Shown here piece by piece: positions 57,242-64,000 of a stretch of 64,000 nt of DNA (within the stretch, counting starts at the first letter, position 1; each line of letters opens with the position of its first letter). The notes beneath the pieces are model-generated. The model saw only the letters and a list, made by a program, of their open reading frames with translations, did not search any database and had not been told where the DNA came from. Source of the DNA: Cyathus striatus (taxonomy: Eukaryota > Basidiomycota > Agaricomycetes > Agaricales > Nidulariaceae); NCBI GenBank assembly GCA_025738555.1, contig JAOVFP010000002.1:4960001-5024000 (forward strand), written 5' to 3'. A program made the translations under genes and the position numbers.

Positions 57242-60200
57242 ATGTCAAATATACAAGTGGCCTTTCAACTCACATGTCTCTATCCGACAGAATCTACGAT
57301 TTCCCGGCAGCTCGTGGACAAGATATATGAGAAACGTAAGGCGGCGGCTTTGGAACTAGAAAAGTATGGTAAATTTGACGCTTTTGCAAAATTCTTTCTT
57401 ATGTGTGACCCTTCCAGGCAGATGCGAGAGTATCATGCAGCTGCAGATCAAGCACGTATTAAAGCCATCATCGAACAACTCGTCGAGATGTTTAGTAATA
57501 GCTCCAACCCTCTCCATATTCGAAATGGAGGTCTTATTGGACTCGCTGGGACTGCTATTGCGTTGGGAGTTGAAATCGCGCCGTACATGGGAATATTTAT
57601 CGATTCGCTTCTCGATTGCTTCGTCGATCAGGAGAACAGGATTCGATACTTCTCTGCAGAATGTTTATACAACATTGCAAAGGTATCGAAAGGAGAGGTA
57701 TTAGTATATTTTAACGAGATTTTTGATGCTTTGAGCAAAGTAGGTTGTAATGTTTTACAAAACGTAGTTTATATTCACCCGCTTTCAAAGCTTGCAGCAG
57801 ATTCGGAACTGTCTGTCAAAAATGGTGCGGAGCTTCTTGATAGGCTCCTGAAAGATATCGTCGCGGAATCAGCGTCAGTGTATATACCCTTATATCCGGA
57901 AACGGAGAAAGTTCGTGAAGAACGAGACGAGGTCCAGGGAGTTCTTGTGCCGCTTCCTGACAGTGAATTGGAATACGGAATAAAGAAGGCGTTCTCCTTA
58001 GCTCACTTTATTCCCCTGCTGCGAGAGCGTATTTATGTTGTCAGTCCTTTCACCCGAAGCTATCTCGTTTCTTGGATAAACGTGCTGGATTCAGTCCCGG
58101 AACTTGAGCTCATTACATACCTCCCTGAATTTCTGGACGGTCTTTTGTATGTGCTACATTCTGCCTGTCATCATCTACTCACTTGATCTTTACAGCAAAT
58201 ACCTTTCTGATCCAACTGAAGATGTTCGAGTTGCAACTGAGACTTTGCTCGCAGAGTTCCTACGTGAAATTCGGGATGTAACATTGGTTGGCCGACAACT
58301 TGATGACCAGCAAAAGTCTAAAACTCCGGCTGAATCAATACGAAAATCAGAATCGGGACCAGAAAAGCTTCCAGATTTGGCGTCGGAGGGTTCTAGAGCT
58401 GCATTCTTGTCAGAAAATGACGGGGATCTCCCACAAGGAAAGGAAGTGTCAGTTAAAGACAATGACGAGGTATCTTCAAATTTTGATGACATGGATACCG
58501 GTGGTAAGTAGTGGAAAGAATTAATACACCTTACTTATTTCAAATTTTCTGTAGCATGGATACCTGGGCAAGGCGTCAAAATCGATTACACTGCAATCTC
58601 AGAGATCTTGCTTCAGCAATTGGATGCCGATCGTACGTCTTCCGTTGCCTCCATATTACCAAACTCATTTCCTACAGACGATGAAATTCAGCAATGTACA
58701 GCTTTACGCTGGCTGGCAGAATTCCTTAACTTTGCACATGAAGTAATGGTTCCGTTCATTCCACGACTTATTCCTGCTATACTTCCCAACCTTGCGCATG
58801 ATGTTAGCATGATCCAGACTGCAGCCGTTCGCACCAACAAGATTCTTTTAAATGTCGTTCAAAATCTTCCTTCTCCTGTGGAATACATTCCTCCAAAGCC
58901 TGCACTTCCCTCTGGTGCTAAACTTCCAAGATCTCCAACACCTACAATCCAACCTTCTAGACAAACCACGTTATCGACACAAGGCTCTAAGGAATTATCA
59001 TCGCCGGAACCATCTCTCGATATTCAGGCAGTCAACGCCGACAATCGACCGTTGCAACGTTCACGACCTAGTAACGCAGATCTAACTTTATCCCATCGAC
59101 CAGAAATGACTGCATCCAATCAACCGTCCAGTCGGCCTCAATCTCCGTCCTCGTTTAGTAGCCAACCGGGACCTACCGTACATGGTGCAAATCTGACTAC
59201 CTCTCAAACACTGGATGATGGAGATTTGTTTGACTACCAAGCTACTGTCAATGAATTGACGATCCAATTCCTGAGCGAATATGAAGAAACGAGAGTTGCT
59301 GCACTTAAATGGCTAATCATGCTTCATCAGAAGGCTCCAAAAAAGGTAAAATAGTCTTGCTGCAATGCTCATAGGTGTTTACGAGCTATGCAGATTCTGG
59401 CAATGGATGACGGAACGTTTCCCGCTTTGTTGAAGACCCTTTCCGATAGCTCAGAGGAAGTTAGTCGCTTTGTTTTCAAGTCGTATTGGATCTCATGCTC
59501 TTATAGGTCATCAAACACGATTTACAACTTCTTGCACAAATTTCCTCAAGCTCAGAAGAGACATACTTCAAGGCGTTTATGGTCAACCTGTTAGAGCTTT
59601 TCAGTACAGACCGAAGGCTCCTGGAAACCAGAGGAAGCCTTATAATAAGACAGCTATGTCTAAACTTGAACACCGAGAGAATATATCGAACTTTTGCGGA
59701 GATTCTAGAGAAAGAAGATGTAAGGCTTAGGATTTCTGTGATGATATAGCTGCTTAAACTTGCTCAGGATTTGGAATTCGCAAGTGTAATTGTGCAAAAG
59801 CTAAATTTGATCTTGATAACGTCTCCCGAGCTGGCAGAATTCAGGAAAAGGCTCAAAACACTAGAGACCCGCGTAAGGCTTGCGTGCTTGCCACATTTAG
59901 CTGAATTATAACATCTTTTATAGCAAGACGGGCAGGCACTATTTACAACATTGTACAGATCCTGGTGTCACAATGCTGTCGCGGTCTTCTCATTGTGTTT
60001 AGTGGCTCAAGCCTATGAACACGCTTCCAATCTGTTATATATCTTGTGAGCTTTGCGAACTGGTTTTTTTCGGTTAATATCTAGCTCACATACTTATGCA
60101 GTGCTGAATTGGAAATAACCGTTCAGATGTTAGTGCAAGTTGATAAGCTTGTGCAGCTGATTGAATCACCTGTGTTCACTTGTGTGTGGCTATATTCTCA

Positions 60201-60891
60201 CTTAGATTTTTTACTAAAACAGATGTATCAGACATCCGCTTACAATTGCTCGAACCAGACAGATATCCACATCTCTACAAGTGCCTCTATGGTCTGTTGA
60301 TGCTACTACCTCAAAGCTCTGCATTTGTATCTCTGCGCAACCGTTTGAATGCTGTCAACTCTGCAGGGTTCCTTCACATCGCTCCCAAGTCGTAAGCCAT
60401 CCCTGCTGACCTGTAAGTAATGCTTGACTGAATGTCATGTCCATAGGTCAGCAGGAACAACAATGTCTACTCGATCGAAGCTTGGACGAGATGATATCAA
60501 GTGGCAGGAGCTACTTCACCATTTCCGTACAGTACAGGCAAAGCACGAGAAAGCTCGCCGACAGGCTCTTGGAACCGATATAACACCTCTTCCTGGCTTC
60601 TCTGACTTGGATAAGTCCAACGACGTCACTGGTGAGAGGACAGGAAGAACACCTGTCGTCGGGAGACCAGGGATGCGGCGGAGAGTAACAGGCGAACTCT
60701 CTATAAACGGTAATACTCCACAGTCCGGAGCAGCGAAAGCAGCTCTTTCGCCTTTGAATCCTAGTAGAGCAAGAGTACAGGGTGTAATGGGGCAAAGTGC
60801 ATCTGTGCAGGCTTCTGGTCTGAGTCCTGCTGCCCTTTTAACCCAACAAGCGCAGAAAGGAAGGAGAATGCCTGATCTGGGGAGGAAGTGA
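57242..60891 (+). CDS. VAC14: VAC14, scaffold of the PI(3,5)P2-making Fab1/PIKfyve complex
   Basis: Twelve exons: 57242-57363, 57418-57739, 57791-58146, 58196-58503, 58555-59345, 59394-59459, 59507-59719, 59768-59872, 59924-60045, 60102-60181, 60232-60391 and 60447-60891 encode 1029 residues. HEAT-repeat motifs are typical of Vac14: [53 protein letters not shown] and [16 protein letters not shown]. The C-terminal Fab1-binding part has [18 protein letters not shown] and a basic tail. A Ser/Pro-rich linker sits near residues 480-590. Introns 1 (54 nt) and 2 (51 nt) are in frame and stop-free; removal is supported because it restores the family sequence. The exact start is uncertain, since the first 20 residues are not conserved. 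The protein acts on the vacuole/endosome membrane. Confidence 0.95.
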
Positions 60892-61065
60892 TCTATGCTA
60901 TAATCCTTCATTTGCGTGGCGATCTAGTGATCACCTAAAACTCGGATGCTTCTTCCATAATTATTCCGCAAATGTGACATTGGAATTATGTCATGTATCC
61001 TAATATTACAATTGTTCCCTTATGGCCCAGTTATTTATATGTATATGCCCCATGCAAAATCTAAT

Positions 61066-62177
61066 CTATATGGATTCGACTGGGACAAGGAGTCGGTCCC
61101 GTATAGTGTTGATTTCTTCATCCGAAAGTCCAACGTAACGTCGGATGTATTCCTCAACACCACCGTATTTATCTTGCAAGAGTTGAAGGAAGGCTAACAT
61201 AGTCTCGTGGCTACAAAAGTCATTCAGCAGTTACAAAAAGATAGTTATGAAGATCCTTACCGGCAAGTAAACATATTTAACGCCGCCTCGTTATTTGAAG
61301 CAAAGAGAGGTTCCTTGTGCAGACGCTTCATTATCATTTCTCGAGCTGGTTCACGACCTATTCGAGTCAAAGCATAATCACGAGCAATGTCATCATCAGC
61401 AACTCCTACAAGCTATTTGTCCGAGGTGTAAAGATAGATCAAAGGGAAGAAAATGAAATGATTTACTTTTAGAAGTATCGCCGCAATTATTCCTGTTCTA
61501 TCCTTTCCGGCAGTGCAGTGAAATAGGCACCCGGAGTTCGGTTTATCACGAACATGTCTAAGAATGTGGCCAAATGAATGACCTCCGTGATCTAGAATTT
61601 GTGCATAAAGCTCCATGAAGGCCTTTAAACATTATGCTGTTAGTGCTAGAAATTGAGGGTATACAATAGTCGAGAGCTCGCCTCCGTCTTTCCGCTGGCA
61701 TACAACTGGTATCGTCTACGATTGTGTGAGCAACACAACAGACAGCAGATTCGAGGATGCTAGCACGTACTTACTTGGCCATCATTTCGGGACTATAATC
61801 AGCTGTTTGGAAAACGGGTATATGCACTATTTCTACGCCATCTATGGAAGGAAGGGGCGAATTGTATTTTCGAATCTCAGTTTCAGATCGCAGGTCGTAT
61901 ACAGCTGTAATCCCGAGCTCTTTCACTCGAGACTTGCCTAGTGTGCAGTGAGGATGGAATGACATGAGTGCATGAAATGCTGCGAACCGTCATCTGTTAT
62001 GCCTCCGAGCTCGGCTGAGCGAAATAGATAGTGAGGTTTGGTAACATGGCCTGGGCGTGTTTGCGAAGCATAAGAACCAAGGTCTCTGACATTGATCACA
62101 CCGGGTATAGAGACGAAAGGAGGTTTTGACAGAACGTCAGAAACGTATGCTGGGTCAAGAGGCTGGAGATCGTCCAT
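61066..62177 (-). CDS. tyrosine/serine phosphatase of the HCX5R type (Y_phosphatase3)
   Basis: Six minus-strand exons: 62177-61988, 61937-61775, 61715-61682, 61622-61467, 61412-61261 and 61210-61066 encode 279 residues. The domain begins VINVRDLGSYASQTRPG and LFRSAELGGITDDGKSRVKE, continues AVYDLRSETEIRKY, and holds the active-site loop HCTAGKDRTG with the catalytic Cys and Arg. It ends with KYGGVEEYIRRYVGLSDEEI, as in fungal and bacterial Y_phosphatase3 proteins, which act on phosphotyrosine or phosphoinositides. Intron 3 (61681-61623) starts GC, as the only way to join KTE to AFMELYAQ in phase. An upstream in-frame extension has no ATG. It is head to head with MCM6, 247 bp apart. Confidence 0.93.
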
Positions 62178-62424
62178 GGAAATATCGGGAAAAGGAACAG
62201 AAATATTCGCAGGCTGAGGAAAGTAGTTATCAGCGGATACTGTATGGTTACATTTAAGGGAAATTACGTGACAGAGTGGCGAAACTGTCACATAGACACG
62301 AGACCGCCTGCCCTAAATGCATGACCGTGATCCTCGCAAATTTCGAGTCGCGTCTACTTATCTAACTTGTAACTTGTAACTACCTACCTACTACTTATCC
62401 TTCGCCTTATACCCCCCTTCTGCC

Positions 62425-64000
<1,576 letters not shown>

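Noticed and set aside
57242..57300. A 36-nt intron near the VAC14 start
   Set aside because: Signals exist, but the length is below every supported intron here, and the affected N-terminus is not conserved.

Overview
The window is nuclear DNA of a filamentous basidiomycete, most likely an Agaricomycete. The evidence is dense genes with many short GT-AG introns (mostly about 48-75 nt), exons down to a few bases, pyrimidine-rich leaders, and a fungal gene set: a VelB-type velvet regulator, a class I hydrophobin, a PR-1-like secreted protein, UreF, GH18 and GH3 enzymes and a fungal sugar permease. No bacterial operons, CRISPR arrays, phage genes or tRNA/rRNA genes were seen. Exon coordinates below were read by hand from splice signals, reading phase and family resemblance; for the finished models the spliced length is a multiple of three.

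Layout. 0-10 kb: end of a Ser/Pro-rich gene, a CAP/PR-1 protein, prefoldin subunit 2, complex I subunit NDUFS8, a 2.4-kb gene-poor stretch with a decayed zinc-finger-like ORF, an INO80F-domain protein and complex I subunit NDUFA13. 10-24.5 kb: a tandem HMG-box factor, a GNAT acetyltransferase, a PPR protein, a velvet factor, an ArfGAP and methylcrotonoyl-CoA carboxylase beta. 24.7-35 kb: MLH3, an RTC3/SBDS-like protein, a hydrophobin, AFG1-type ATPase and UreF. 35-46 kb: eIF3f, TOM7, an RNF220-like RING ligase with a tandem duplication over its first exon, a GH3 beta-glucosidase, a SET-domain protein and a MITE-like element. 46-64 kb: an MFS sugar transporter with 23 coding exons, U1A/U2B'', DNA polymerase eta, a GH18 chitinase, an M28 aminopeptidase, VAC14, an HCX5R phosphatase and the 5' part of MCM6.

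Much of the window is built from head-to-head gene pairs sharing short intergenic regions (PFD2/NDUFS8, INO80F/NDUFA13, GNAT/PPR, VelB/ArfGAP, AFG1/UreF, eIF3f/TOM7, U1A/Pol eta, M28/VAC14, phosphatase/MCM6). Most genes are housekeeping: mitochondrial import and respiration, DNA repair and replication, splicing, translation and membrane traffic. Accessory functions are cell wall and carbon use (GH18, GH3, sugar transporter), secreted proteins and urease maturation.

I found no convincing undescribed multi-gene system. The unusual signals are in gene structure: a start codon split by an intron, a candidate 4-nt microexon, an 8-nt microexon, six predicted GC-AG introns, several stop-free in-frame introns, a duplicated first exon whose two copies have decayed in complementary ways, and four or five conserved genes each broken by one missing base next to a doubled base, which looks more like consensus error than gene death.
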